Of a DNA stretch of 13,030 bases, positions 1 through 6,209 are shown piece by piece. Source of the stretch: UBA3071 sp965369635. GTDB taxonomy: Bacteria > Chloroflexota > Anaerolineae > UBA3071. The stretch covers positions 1-13,030 of the forward strand of contig CBDURC010000072.1 in assembly GCA_965369635.1 (NCBI GenBank), read 5' to 3'. Each line of letters begins with the position of its first letter. Position 1 is the first letter of the stretch. A program made the position numbers and the translations under genes. Under the pieces are notes generated by a model that saw nothing but the letters and a program-made list of their open reading frames with translations, ran no database searches and was not told where the DNA came from.

Positions 1-299
1 GTGGGCGTCGGTGGCACGGGCGTATCGGTGGGCACCGACGGCGTGGGTGTCGGCGGCACGGGCGTGTCCGTGGGCGGGACCGCTGGTGTCGGCGTCGCCG
101 GCACGGGAGTGTCCGCGGGCGGCACCGGCGTATCGGTGGGAGCGGCGAATGGAGTGGGCGTGAAGGTAGGGCGCGGCGTCCTGCCTGGCGTGGGCACAGG
201 CGTAGGGTTCCCGGCGATGAGTTGGCCCAGCGAGCAGCCCAGGGTGAAGATCAGCAGCAGAGCGAAACAAACCAATACCCAGCGGTTGTGTTGACGCAT
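1..299 (-). CDS. Thr-Pro-rich putative envelope lipoprotein, 5' part only (runs off the window)
   Basis: This is the start of a secreted or membrane-anchored protein, read leftward and still open at base 1, so only 99 codons are visible. It begins MRQHNRWVLV, with a hydrophobic stretch at about residues 7-20 and a cysteine at 22 in the context TLGCSLGQL. A Pro/Thr-rich linker follows from residue 32 (PTPVPT, TPRPTFTPTP, repeated TDTPVPP). The first 50 residues align without gaps to the next gene at 372-1364: LGCS, PTPVPT and TPRPTFTPTP fall at identical positions, so the two are paralogues. ATG at 297-299 was chosen because AGGGGAG lies 8 nt before it. Cys22 suggests lipid anchoring, but residue -3 is Thr rather than the usual Leu. 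The downstream domains, probably including SH3, cannot be seen. Confidence 0.75.
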   Translation of the reverse strand, partial: MRQHNRWVLVCFALLLIFTLGCSLGQLIAGNPTPVPTPGRTPRPTFTPTPFAAPTDTPVPPADTPVPATPTPAVPPTDTPVPPTPTPSVPTDTPVPPTP

Positions 300-371
300 C
301 AGGCATTCTCCCCTGTCAGGAATACAGGCAGACTTCAGCGTAACCGATAGCGAGGAGTTGCACTCCGAACC

Positions 372-1364
372 CTACCTCGCCAAGAACTCCATGTAGTGCC
401 AGCGCAGAGTACTGGCGTCTGTGTGTATCTCCGCCGCTGGCGAAACTTGCTTGCCGCCGCCATCGATGACCCAGACCTTCCAGGTATTGGTGCCCTGCTC
501 GCTGCTGCCGTGGGTATCCAGCTTAACGTTGACATCTTTGTAATCGCCCCATGTCTTCAGCGCCGTCGTGCCCCAGAAGGTACTCTGAGAGAGCTCACTG
601 ATCCACTCGCCGCCGCCCCCGGTGACCTTCTCCACCTTCAGGCGATAGCCGTAGAGCGGCACCTTCTTGCGGTTCCAGATTTTGACCTGGATCAGCAGCC
701 AGTCATTAGAAGTGGGGAAGTTGCCCTGCGCCGGCTGGAAGAACATATATGCAGGTGTGGGCGTGGCCGCGGGCCGCGGCGTCGCCGTGGGCTTTCGCGG
801 GCGCGGCGTGGGGGTAGGCGGCGGGGGCGGTGGGATGTTGGCTGCCACCGCGACCGTCTGCACTGGCCCCTGAGCTTCAACCAGGCGATCCACGATCCAC
901 ACCTGCTGGCCCTGCAAGCAGCACACCTGCCACCAATCCGACTGTTGGTTCTTGGCGACGATGTCCAAACGGGTGCCCTTGGCCACCTGTCCGACGACCG
1001 GATATGCGGTGCCCGGCCCCTTGCGCACGTTCACCTTGTCGCCCTGCACGATGACATAGACCGGTTCCGGCGTCGGCGTCGGCGGGACAGGCGTCGGCGT
1101 CGGCGGCACGGGAGTGTCCGTGGGTGGCTCCGGTGTCGGCGTGGGCGGTGGCTCCGTGGGCGCAGCGGCTGCGACCTCCGCCTCCGTAGCAGGCTGCTCG
1201 AGGACGAGCCCCTGAGGCGTGGGCGTGAAGGTCGGCCGCGGCGTCTTCGTCGCTGTAGGCACGGGTGTCGGCGACCGCACCAGCAGTTCGCCGATCGAGC
1301 AGCCCAGGCTGGCGGCCAGCAGTCCAATCAACAACAGAAGCGTCAGAACACGACGTCTATCCAT
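372..1364 (-). CDS. SH3-domain putative lipoprotein with Thr-Pro linkers and an unassigned C-terminal domain
   Basis: A 330-residue exported protein. Residues 1-20 are a basic start plus hydrophobic core. Cys22 (SLGCSIGEL) may be a lipidation site, although Ser at -3 makes a poor lipobox. Residues 31-101 form a Pro/Thr linker. Residues 102-165 fit a bacterial SH3 (SH3b) domain: KVNVRKGPGTAYPVVGQV, then a TRLDIVAKN strand and WWQV. A second Pro/Thr linker covers 178-204. Residues 207-330 form a Trp-rich, probably beta-sandwich domain (DWLLIQVKIWN, LYGYRLKVEKV, TWKVWVIDGGG) that I do not recognise. SH3b domains commonly bind peptidoglycan or surface ligands, so a surface role is inferred. The gene lies 36 bp downstream of gatB on the same strand, and a heptamer repeat fills that gap and supplies GGAG ribosome-binding sequences. 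It is a tandem paralogue of the gene at 1-299. Confidence 0.8.
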   Translation of the reverse strand: MDRRRVLTLLLLIGLLAASLGCSIGELLVRSPTPVPTATKTPRPTFTPTPQGLVLEQPATEAEVAAAAPTEPPPTPTPEPPTDTPVPPTPTPVPPTPTPEPVYVIVQGDKVNVRKGPGTAYPVVGQVAKGTRLDIVAKNQQSDWWQVCCLQGQQVWIVDRLVEAQGPVQTVAVAANIPPPPPPTPTPRPRKPTATPRPAATPTPAYMFFQPAQGNFPTSNDWLLIQVKIWNRKKVPLYGYRLKVEKVTGGGGEWISELSQSTFWGTTALKTWGDYKDVNVKLDTHGSSEQGTNTWKVWVIDGGGKQVSPAAEIHTDASTLRWHYMEFLAR

Positions 1365-1370
1365 ATGTCC

Positions 1371-1398
1371 AGTCTCCAGTCTCCAATCTCCAATCTCC
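1371..1398. repeat. Four tandem 7-bp units in front of the SH3 gene
   Basis: Plus-strand units are AGTCTCC, AGTCTCC, AATCTCC, AATCTCC, back to back, filling most of the 36-bp gap between the gatB stop and the SH3 gene start. Read on the coding (minus) strand they become GGAGATT/GGAGACT, so each copy contains a Shine-Dalgarno-like GGAG. The nearest copy ends about 10 nt from the ATG. Copy-number change could alter translation; that is inference. Confidence 0.85.
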
Positions 1399-1400
1399 AG

Positions 1401-2843
1401 TTACAGGCGCTGCAGCAGCAGCTCTCGCACCAGTTGGGGATTAGCTTTCCCTCGCGTTTCCCGCATCACCTGACCCATCAGCCAGCCGATTATCTGGGTC
1501 TTGCCGCTCCGGTACTTAGCCACTTCGTCCGGATGAGCAGCCAGCACCTTCTCCACAGCAGCTTTCAGCGCCCGAGCATCGCTCACCTGCGCCAGGCCTT
1601 CGGTCTCCACGATCTCTGCCGCCGACCGGCCGCTGGCGAACATCTTTGCCAGCACCTGCTTAGCGATACTTGTATGGATTGTACCTCGATCAATGAGGAT
1701 TAGCAAATCAGCCAGACCCCCTGGCGAGACCCGCACCGCGGTGATGTCCACCCCCTGGGAGCGCATCAGCCGGAACATCTCGCCGCTGATCCAGGCAGCA
1801 ACAGTGCGTGCCGCCCCGCCGTAGGCGGCCACCACCTCCTCGAAGTAGGCGGCCACCTCTCGCTCCTGCACCAGCACACTCGCCTGCTCCGTAGTCAGCC
1901 CGTAGTCGGCGATGAAGCGCTCCTGCTTAACGTCGGACAGTTCGGGCAACCGCGAGCGGATCTCCTCCACCCACTGGCGGCTGATCTCCAGCGGTGGCAG
2001 GTCAGGCTCAGGGAAGTAGCGGTAGTCGTCGGCGTGTTCCTTGCTGCGCTGCACCACGGTGCGGTTGCCGGCCTCATCCCAGCCCATGGTCACCTGTTCG
2101 ACCGTTCCGCCAGCCCGAAGCACCTCAGTCTGGCGCTTGATTTCATACTCTAGCGACAGCTTCACCGCCCGGAAGGAGTTGAGGTTCTTCACCTCGACCT
2201 TGGTGCCGAATTGTGTCCAGCCAATGGGCCGCAGCGAGACGTTCGCCTCGCAGCGCATGGCCCCCTTCTCCATGTCAGCCGTGCTCACCCCCAGATAGCG
2301 CAGGATCTGCTGCAGCTTGATCAGGTAGTGGCGGGCTTCCTCCGGGCTGCGGATGTCCGGCTCGGAGACGATTTCCAGCAGCGGCAGACCGCTGCGATTG
2401 AAGTCCACCAGGCTGTGTTCGCCCACGTGGAACAGCTTCGCCGTGTCCTCTTCCAGATGAGCGCGGGTGACGCCGATGCGCTTGGTGTGGCCGTCCACTT
2501 CCACTTCCAGCCAGCCGTCGTGGCAAAGGGGCAGCTCGTACTGGCTGATCTGGTAGCCTTTGGGCAGGTCGGGGTAGGTGTAGTTCTTGCGGGCGAAGAC
2601 GGAGAACTCGGCGATCTGGCAGTCCAGCGCCAGGCCGGCCATGATGGTGTACTCCACCGCCTTGCGGTTGATGACCGGCAACGCGCCCGGCATGCCCAGG
2701 CAGACCGGGCAGACGTGGGTGTTGGGCGCCGCGCCGAAGATGTGGGCATCGCAGCCGCAGAACATCTTGGAAGCGGTCAACAATTCGGCGTGCACTTCCA
2801 TGCCGATGACAGGTTCGTATTCCACCACAGACTCCTGATCCAC
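1401..2843 (-). CDS. gatB: Aspartyl/glutamyl-tRNA(Asn/Gln) amidotransferase subunit B
   Basis: GatB binds misacylated Glu-tRNA(Gln) or Asp-tRNA(Asn), phosphorylates the amino acid with ATP, and receives ammonia from GatA. The 480-residue product has the usual family length. Near the N-terminus are the EPVIGMEVHAEL signature and a zinc-type cysteine set, C29, C31, C45 and C48 (FCGCD, CPVCLGMPGALPV). These are followed by KNYTYPDLPKGYQISQYE and the GVTRAHLEEDTAK stretch. The C-terminal part (about 330-480) is the helical tRNA-binding tail, ending with GWLMGQVMRETRGKANPQLV. The start is GTG at 2841-2843, with AAAGGA about 11 nt upstream; it leaves only a short leader before the conserved core. 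The partner genes gatC and gatA lie at 9865-11655. The SH3 gene follows 36 bp downstream and may be co-transcribed. Confidence 0.97.
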   Translation of the reverse strand: MDQESVVEYEPVIGMEVHAELLTASKMFCGCDAHIFGAAPNTHVCPVCLGMPGALPVINRKAVEYTIMAGLALDCQIAEFSVFARKNYTYPDLPKGYQISQYELPLCHDGWLEVEVDGHTKRIGVTRAHLEEDTAKLFHVGEHSLVDFNRSGLPLLEIVSEPDIRSPEEARHYLIKLQQILRYLGVSTADMEKGAMRCEANVSLRPIGWTQFGTKVEVKNLNSFRAVKLSLEYEIKRQTEVLRAGGTVEQVTMGWDEAGNRTVVQRSKEHADDYRYFPEPDLPPLEISRQWVEEIRSRLPELSDVKQERFIADYGLTTEQASVLVQEREVAAYFEEVVAAYGGAARTVAAWISGEMFRLMRSQGVDITAVRVSPGGLADLLILIDRGTIHTSIAKQVLAKMFASGRSAAEIVETEGLAQVSDARALKAAVEKVLAAHPDEVAKYRSGKTQIIGWLMGQVMRETRGKANPQLVRELLLQRL

Positions 2844-2906
2844 GACGAGGGGCCATCCTTTGCTCGAGAACTCAGCCAGCCAGCACCACGACCTCGCTCG
2901 AAGTCA

Positions 2907-2919
2907 CCATTCTGAATGG
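2907..2919. promoter_or_regulatory. 13-bp palindrome upstream of gatB
   Basis: CCATTC-T-GAATGG is a perfect 6+1+6 inverted repeat in the 101-bp gap between the CAP gene stop and the gatB start. The one-base centre suits a dimeric protein site better than an RNA hairpin. No T-tract follows on either strand. Function is unknown and chance occurrence is possible. Confidence 0.25.
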
Positions 2920-2931
2920 CCTGTTCCTCAT

Positions 2932-2952
2932 GGTTACGTGAGGGTTACGTGA
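2932..2952. repeat. 10-bp direct repeat across the CAP gene stop codon
   Basis: GGTTACGTGA occurs at 2932-2941 and again at 2943-2952, an 11-bp period. The right copy contains the CAP gene's TAA stop (minus strand, 2945-2947). This looks like a small local duplication that placed a second, out-of-frame TAA downstream. No function is proposed. Confidence 0.7.
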
Positions 2953-3988
2953 TGATCGGCAGATAGACGCTGGGTGACATTTCTCCCGGCGTCGGTGTGG
3001 GCGTGGGCGCGTGTGTACGGGTGGGCGTCGGCGATGGAGTGACCGCTGAACCAATGAAGTAGATCGAATCGCTGCTGACCACTCTCTGACCGCCGCTGCG
3101 CATTTCGGCCCACACAGTCTGCTCGCCGCTTGCTCCGCTCAGTGTCCAGGTCAAGGTGTTGTGAAACGTCTGCCAGCCTCCCCACGCGCCATCGTTGTTG
3201 CGCAACCGTATCTCGTTCCAATCGCCGTAGGCATACAGCGACACAACACGGGAGTCGGTCGCCGCAGCCTCCCCATTGATGACCAGAGGATAGATGCCGC
3301 TGCGCCGTCCGAAATCCTGTACCCAGTGGCGGCGATAGGCGGAGCTGCCTTCAGAGTAGCCAACGCCGATTTCCCACATCTCCCTATGGAGGATGTTGTT
3401 TCGGTGGTCTGGGCTACCCATCCAACTCTGCATGACGCGCTGGGGGGTGTCAAGTCCATAGGTGATGTTCTCGGCCAGCCACTCCCGATTGGCATAGTAG
3501 GTTCCGATTCGCATGTCCCACGCGCATACGTACACCGACTGGCCATCAATGCGGTCGTGGGTAGCGTGGTCGAAGTAGTTATCCTGCCCCATGTCCGTCG
3601 CGTGGTAGCGCGCGGCCTGGTCCAATGGCGTCGCCCGTTTCAGGGGGGGGAGACCTGCATTAGCGCGCTCGGCGTTCACCAGTTCGACGACCTGTTGTTC
3701 GTACTCAGCGTTGACAGGCGGCGCGAAATCGCCTCCACAGCCGGTGTAGGCTGGTGCGGCTGACAGGTTCGTAGCCGGAGCAGGAGTCGCCTGCAGCAGG
3801 ACGTCCAAACGGCTGCATTCCGGTGCAACCATGTGCTCCTGAACCGTATTACCGCCGCTGAACGAGAGAGCAGGCCTCTCCAGACCGGACTGGTCGGCGA
3901 CAGCGGGAACCGCCCCGCCTCGTACGAGCAAGGCCACAATCGCTGCCACAACAAAACCCAGCAGAGCCAATCTCGTGACTTTCAGCAT
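2945..3988 (-). CDS. Secreted CAP-superfamily (SCP/PR-1-like) protein with Chloroflexota-type C-terminal tail
   Basis: A 347-residue exported protein. Residues 1-31 form a signal peptide (MLKVTRLALLGFVVAAIVAL, probable cleavage after AVA31). Residues about 95-225 form a CAP domain: VVELVNAERANAGLPPL, the YHATDMGQDNYFDH block with His129, AENI with Glu173, and SPDHRNNIL with His195. These His and Glu residues occupy the usual metal-binding cavity positions. Residues about 230-320 are a beta-rich domain of unknown role (SLYAYGDWNEIRLRNN, GWQTFHNTLTWTLSGASG). A Thr-Pro linker leads to the end, PSVYLPIIT. ATG at 3986-3988 is preferred over upstream starts because GGGGGTGA precedes it, it opens a clean signal peptide, and it leaves the divergent promoter free. 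CAP proteins have varied and mostly undefined roles in bacteria, so only extracellular location is inferred. Confidence 0.85.
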   Translation of the reverse strand: MLKVTRLALLGFVVAAIVALLVRGGAVPAVADQSGLERPALSFSGGNTVQEHMVAPECSRLDVLLQATPAPATNLSAAPAYTGCGGDFAPPVNAEYEQQVVELVNAERANAGLPPLKRATPLDQAARYHATDMGQDNYFDHATHDRIDGQSVYVCAWDMRIGTYYANREWLAENITYGLDTPQRVMQSWMGSPDHRNNILHREMWEIGVGYSEGSSAYRRHWVQDFGRRSGIYPLVINGEAAATDSRVVSLYAYGDWNEIRLRNNDGAWGGWQTFHNTLTWTLSGASGEQTVWAEMRSGGQRVVSSDSIYFIGSAVTPSPTPTRTHAPTPTPTPGEMSPSVYLPIIT

Positions 3989-4047
3989 GGTCACTTGGTC
4001 ACCCCCAGTTACTTTGGCCACCTCAACGAACAGGTTGGATCCCCTCC

Positions 4048-4062
4048 GGAACGCTTCGTTCC
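4048..4062. promoter_or_regulatory. Small inverted repeat in the 5' leader of the CAP gene
   Basis: GGAACG-CTT-CGTTCC gives a 6-bp stem with a 3-nt loop, between the predicted leftward transcription start (about 4072) and the CAP gene start at 3988. There is no T-tract, so it is not an obvious terminator. It may be a leader hairpin or an operator. Confidence 0.25.
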
Positions 4063-4078
4063 CTACTGTACACGTCTG

Positions 4079-4107
4079 ATTATACCAGAAAGCAAGTTGC
4101 TGAGCAA
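4079..4107 (-). promoter_or_regulatory. Leftward sigma-70-type promoter for the CAP gene
   Basis: On the minus strand TTGCTC (4102-4107) is followed after exactly 17 nt by a perfect TATAAT (4079-4084). The -10 is preceded by TGG, an extended -10. Predicted transcription start is near 4072, giving a leader of about 84 nt. Confidence 0.6.
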
Positions 4108-4124
4108 TTGCTGCCCCGTTGGGT

Positions 4125-4153
4125 TTGACAATGCACACCCAATGTGGTATCTT
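4125..4153 (+). promoter_or_regulatory. Rightward sigma-70-type promoter for the M32 carboxypeptidase gene
   Basis: A perfect TTGACA (4125-4130) is followed after exactly 17 nt by TATCTT (4148-4153). The predicted start is near 4160, giving a leader of about 36 nt that includes AAGGAG at 4184-4189. It lies back to back with the leftward promoter, so the two -35 boxes are only about 17 bp apart. Confidence 0.65.
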
Positions 4154-4195
4154 GCCACACAGCTTTCCGCGATCACAGAGAACAAGGAGCTCCCC

Positions 4196-5704
4196 ATGGA
4201 AGCCAAACTGCAAGAACTAAAGAACCGCCTCATCGAGATCAACGATCTGGAGTCGGCGGCAGCTCTGCTGTATTGGGATCAGTCAACCTACATGCCCCCT
4301 GGCGGCGCTCCAGCCCGTGCGCGCCAGTTGGCCACGCTGGGTCGGATCGCCCACGAGAAGTTCATTGACCCAGCCATCGGCAAGCTGCTCGACGACCTGC
4401 AAGCCTATGAGGATAGTCTACCCTACGACTCCGATGACGCCAGCCTCATTCGCGTCACGCGGCGGGAATACGAACGAGACGTGAAGGTGCCTCCATCGTT
4501 TACGGCGCGGTTGTATGAACACACGGCCCAGTCCTATCAGGTCTGGACCAAAGCGCGGCCAGCGAACGACTTTCCCGCCGTCCAGCCCTATCTCGAAAAG
4601 ACGCTCGACCTGAGCAGGGAACTGGCAGAGTTCTTCCCCGGCTACGAGCACATCGCCGATCCCCTGATCGACTATTCGGACCAGGGCATGAAGGCCTCGA
4701 CCGTGAGAGCGCTCTTCGCCGACTTGCGCGAACAGCTCGTACCTATCGTCCAGGCCATCACAGCTCAGCCTCCATCCGACGATTCCTGTCTGCACCAGCG
4801 CTTTTCCGAAGCGCGACAGTTGGCCTTCGGACGCGACGTGATCAAGCGTCTCGGGTTCGATTTCGACCGCGGGCGAGAGGACAAAACCCCCCATCCGTTC
4901 ACCACGAGCTTCTCCATCGACGACGTGCGCATCACCACCCGCGTGAAGAAGGACCTCTTCGGTGACGCTCTGTTCAGCACGATGCACGAGGCCGGCCACG
5001 CCATGTACGAGCAAGGCATCCGGAAGGAGTTCGAGGGTACACCGCTGGGGGGAGGGACATCGTCGGGCGTCCACGAAAGCCAATCCCGCCTCTGGGAGAA
5101 CATCGTCGGACGCAGCCGGGGCTTCTGGAAATTCTTCTATCCCAGACTGCAGAAGGTATTTCAAGGACAACTGGGGTCCGTGGAGTTGGAGACCTTCTAC
5201 CGTGCCATCAACAAGGTGGAACGCTCGCTGATCCGTACTGATGCCGACGAGGTGACCTACAACCTGCACGTCATGCTGCGCTTCGACTTTGAGTTGCAGA
5301 TGCTGGAAGGCGACTTGGCCATCCGCGATCTGCCGGAGGCATGGCACGAACGGTTCAGAGCGGACATGGGCGTTGTCTCACCCGATCACCGCGATGGCGT
5401 ACTGCAGGACGTGCACTGGTATGCTGGTCGCATCGGCGGCGCGTTCCAGGGCTACACGCTGGGCAATATCATGAACGCACAGTTCTACGCAGCCGCGCTG
5501 CAGGCCCATCCCGAGATCCCTGCCGAGATCGAACAGGGCAAGTTCGGCACGCTATTTGGCTGGCTCAAGGGAAACATCTGGCAGCACGGCAGCAAGTTCA
5601 CGACATCGGAGCTCGTCGAGCGCATCACCGGCGGTCCCATCAGCATCAAGCCGTACATCCGCTACCTGCGCACAAAATACGGCGATCTGTACGCCGACCT
5701 GTGA
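4196..5704 (+). CDS. Family M32 metallocarboxypeptidase (carboxypeptidase Taq type)
   Basis: A cytoplasmic zinc carboxypeptidase that removes C-terminal residues from peptides, with broad specificity in this family. The product is 502 residues, the normal M32 length, with no signal peptide. All family signatures are visible: HPF followed by DDVRITTR; the zinc motif HEAGH at residues 264-268; HESQSRLWEN with His293 and the third zinc ligand Glu294; IRTDADEVTYNLH; and GVLQDVHWYAG near the C-terminus. ATG at 4196 was chosen because AAGGAG sits 7 nt upstream and MEAKLQELKNRL matches the helical start of the family; the open frame extends further upstream but overlaps the promoter region. The gene is transcribed alone, divergently from the CAP gene. 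A hairpin at 5727-5748 follows its TGA. A role in peptide turnover is inferred. Confidence 0.96.
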   Translation: MEAKLQELKNRLIEINDLESAAALLYWDQSTYMPPGGAPARARQLATLGRIAHEKFIDPAIGKLLDDLQAYEDSLPYDSDDASLIRVTRREYERDVKVPPSFTARLYEHTAQSYQVWTKARPANDFPAVQPYLEKTLDLSRELAEFFPGYEHIADPLIDYSDQGMKASTVRALFADLREQLVPIVQAITAQPPSDDSCLHQRFSEARQLAFGRDVIKRLGFDFDRGREDKTPHPFTTSFSIDDVRITTRVKKDLFGDALFSTMHEAGHAMYEQGIRKEFEGTPLGGGTSSGVHESQSRLWENIVGRSRGFWKFFYPRLQKVFQGQLGSVELETFYRAINKVERSLIRTDADEVTYNLHVMLRFDFELQMLEGDLAIRDLPEAWHERFRADMGVVSPDHRDGVLQDVHWYAGRIGGAFQGYTLGNIMNAQFYAAALQAHPEIPAEIEQGKFGTLFGWLKGNIWQHGSKFTTSELVERITGGPISIKPYIRYLRTKYGDLYADL

Positions 5705-5726
5705 GTGACGCACTGATCAAGAGAAA

Positions 5727-5748
5727 AGGCGCCGAGAGTTCGGCGCCT
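5727..5748 (-). terminator. Rho-independent terminator, best oriented leftward, possibly bidirectional
   Basis: AGGCGCCGA-GAGT-TCGGCGCCT is a perfect 9-bp stem with a 4-nt loop. On the minus strand it is followed by TTTTCTC, the expected T-tract, so it best terminates leftward transcription from the 5801-7371 region. On the plus strand no T-run follows, but the hairpin lies 23 bp past the M32 stop and could also help end that transcript. Confidence 0.75.
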
Positions 5749-5800
5749 CGTGGCAATCGGGCTCGCTGCAAGTCGAAGCGTGATTATGAGAAAACGCCTA

Positions 5801-6037
5801 CTACAGCCGTTTCAGACTGTCAGTTCCCCGCGAAGGTCCAGCTAGCGCCTGCAAATCCAGTCCCGTCGGCTGCTGGAACACCCGCTGGTCGAATCGCGGC
5901 ATCACCGCCAGCAAGTGGTCAATGATCTCGGCTTGGATGGCCTCGTATTCGGCCCACTCCACTGTCCTGGTGAACCCATAGATCTCCAGCGGCAGGCCAG
6001 TGGGGCCAGGGGCAAGCTGGCGCACCAGCAAGGTCAT
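5801..6037 (-). pseudogene. 3' remnant of a YbdG/MscM-type mechanosensitive ion channel
   Basis: This 78-codon open frame matches only the far C-terminus of the small-conductance mechanosensitive channel family of the YbdG/MscM type. Recognisable blocks are MTLLVRQLAPGPTGLPLEIY, GFTRTVEWAEYEAIQAEIID, HLLAVMPRFDQRVFQQPTG and the terminal segment. In full-length relatives this is the cytoplasmic domain after several membrane helices and the MscS core, all missing here. Resemblance starts abruptly at the ATG (6035-6037); upstream the same frame continues only to a TGA at 6098-6100 with no channel-like sequence. The terminator at 5727-5748 lies just downstream. I call it a truncated gene. A translated cytoplasmic fragment is possible but unlikely to be a channel. 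The family call rests on remembered consensus, not on a search. Confidence 0.75.
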
Positions 6038-6108
6038 CCACCACCCAGCATCCAGGGGGCCAGTGTCGGGTGTTGGTCTATGAAGGCTCGGATTTGCTCA
6101 GGCGTCAT
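6034..6108 (-). CDS. Possible 24-residue ORF overlapping the channel remnant
   Basis: A short open frame, MTPEQIRAFIDQHPTLAPWM then LGGG, with an unusually strong ribosome-binding site (GGAGGAGG, 7 nt before ATG). Its TGA overlaps the ATG of the 5801-6037 frame as ATGA, as in translationally coupled genes. It may be the shifted or rearranged front of the broken channel gene, a fragment of another gene, or coincidence. I do not recognise the peptide. Confidence 0.25.
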   Translation of the reverse strand: MTPEQIRAFIDQHPTLAPWMLGGG

Positions 6109-6209
6109 TCGGTGGCCTCCTCCCTCGCAGCGCAGTTAGGACAGTCAGTCTCAAGGTGTCTGGTGGACAGATGGCTTCATTTGCAGTTGCAGTCTGCACG
6201 AATCGTCCA

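Noticed and set aside
1..190. GC-rich repeats near the left edge considered as a CRISPR or minisatellite
   Set aside because: Units are irregular and in frame with a Thr-Pro-rich coding sequence on the minus strand; they are linker codons, not spacers and repeats.
354..366. GGAGT-TGC-ACTCC hairpin as a terminator after the SH3 gene
   Set aside because: Only a 5-bp stem and no T-tract on either strand.
396..1703. Long plus-strand open frame across the SH3 gene and the 3' end of gatB
   Set aside because: It is the reverse of two well-supported minus-strand genes; its translation is Arg/His-rich low complexity typical of antisense frames in GC-rich DNA.
2211..2915. Plus-strand open frame of 234 codons opposite the 5' half of gatB
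   Set aside because: Antisense to the conserved GatB core; composition rich in His, Gln, Val and Ala as expected of a shadow frame.
4418..5347. Minus-strand open frame of 309 codons opposite the M32 peptidase
   Set aside because: Shadow of a complete M32 gene with all motifs; no ribosome-binding site or family resemblance.
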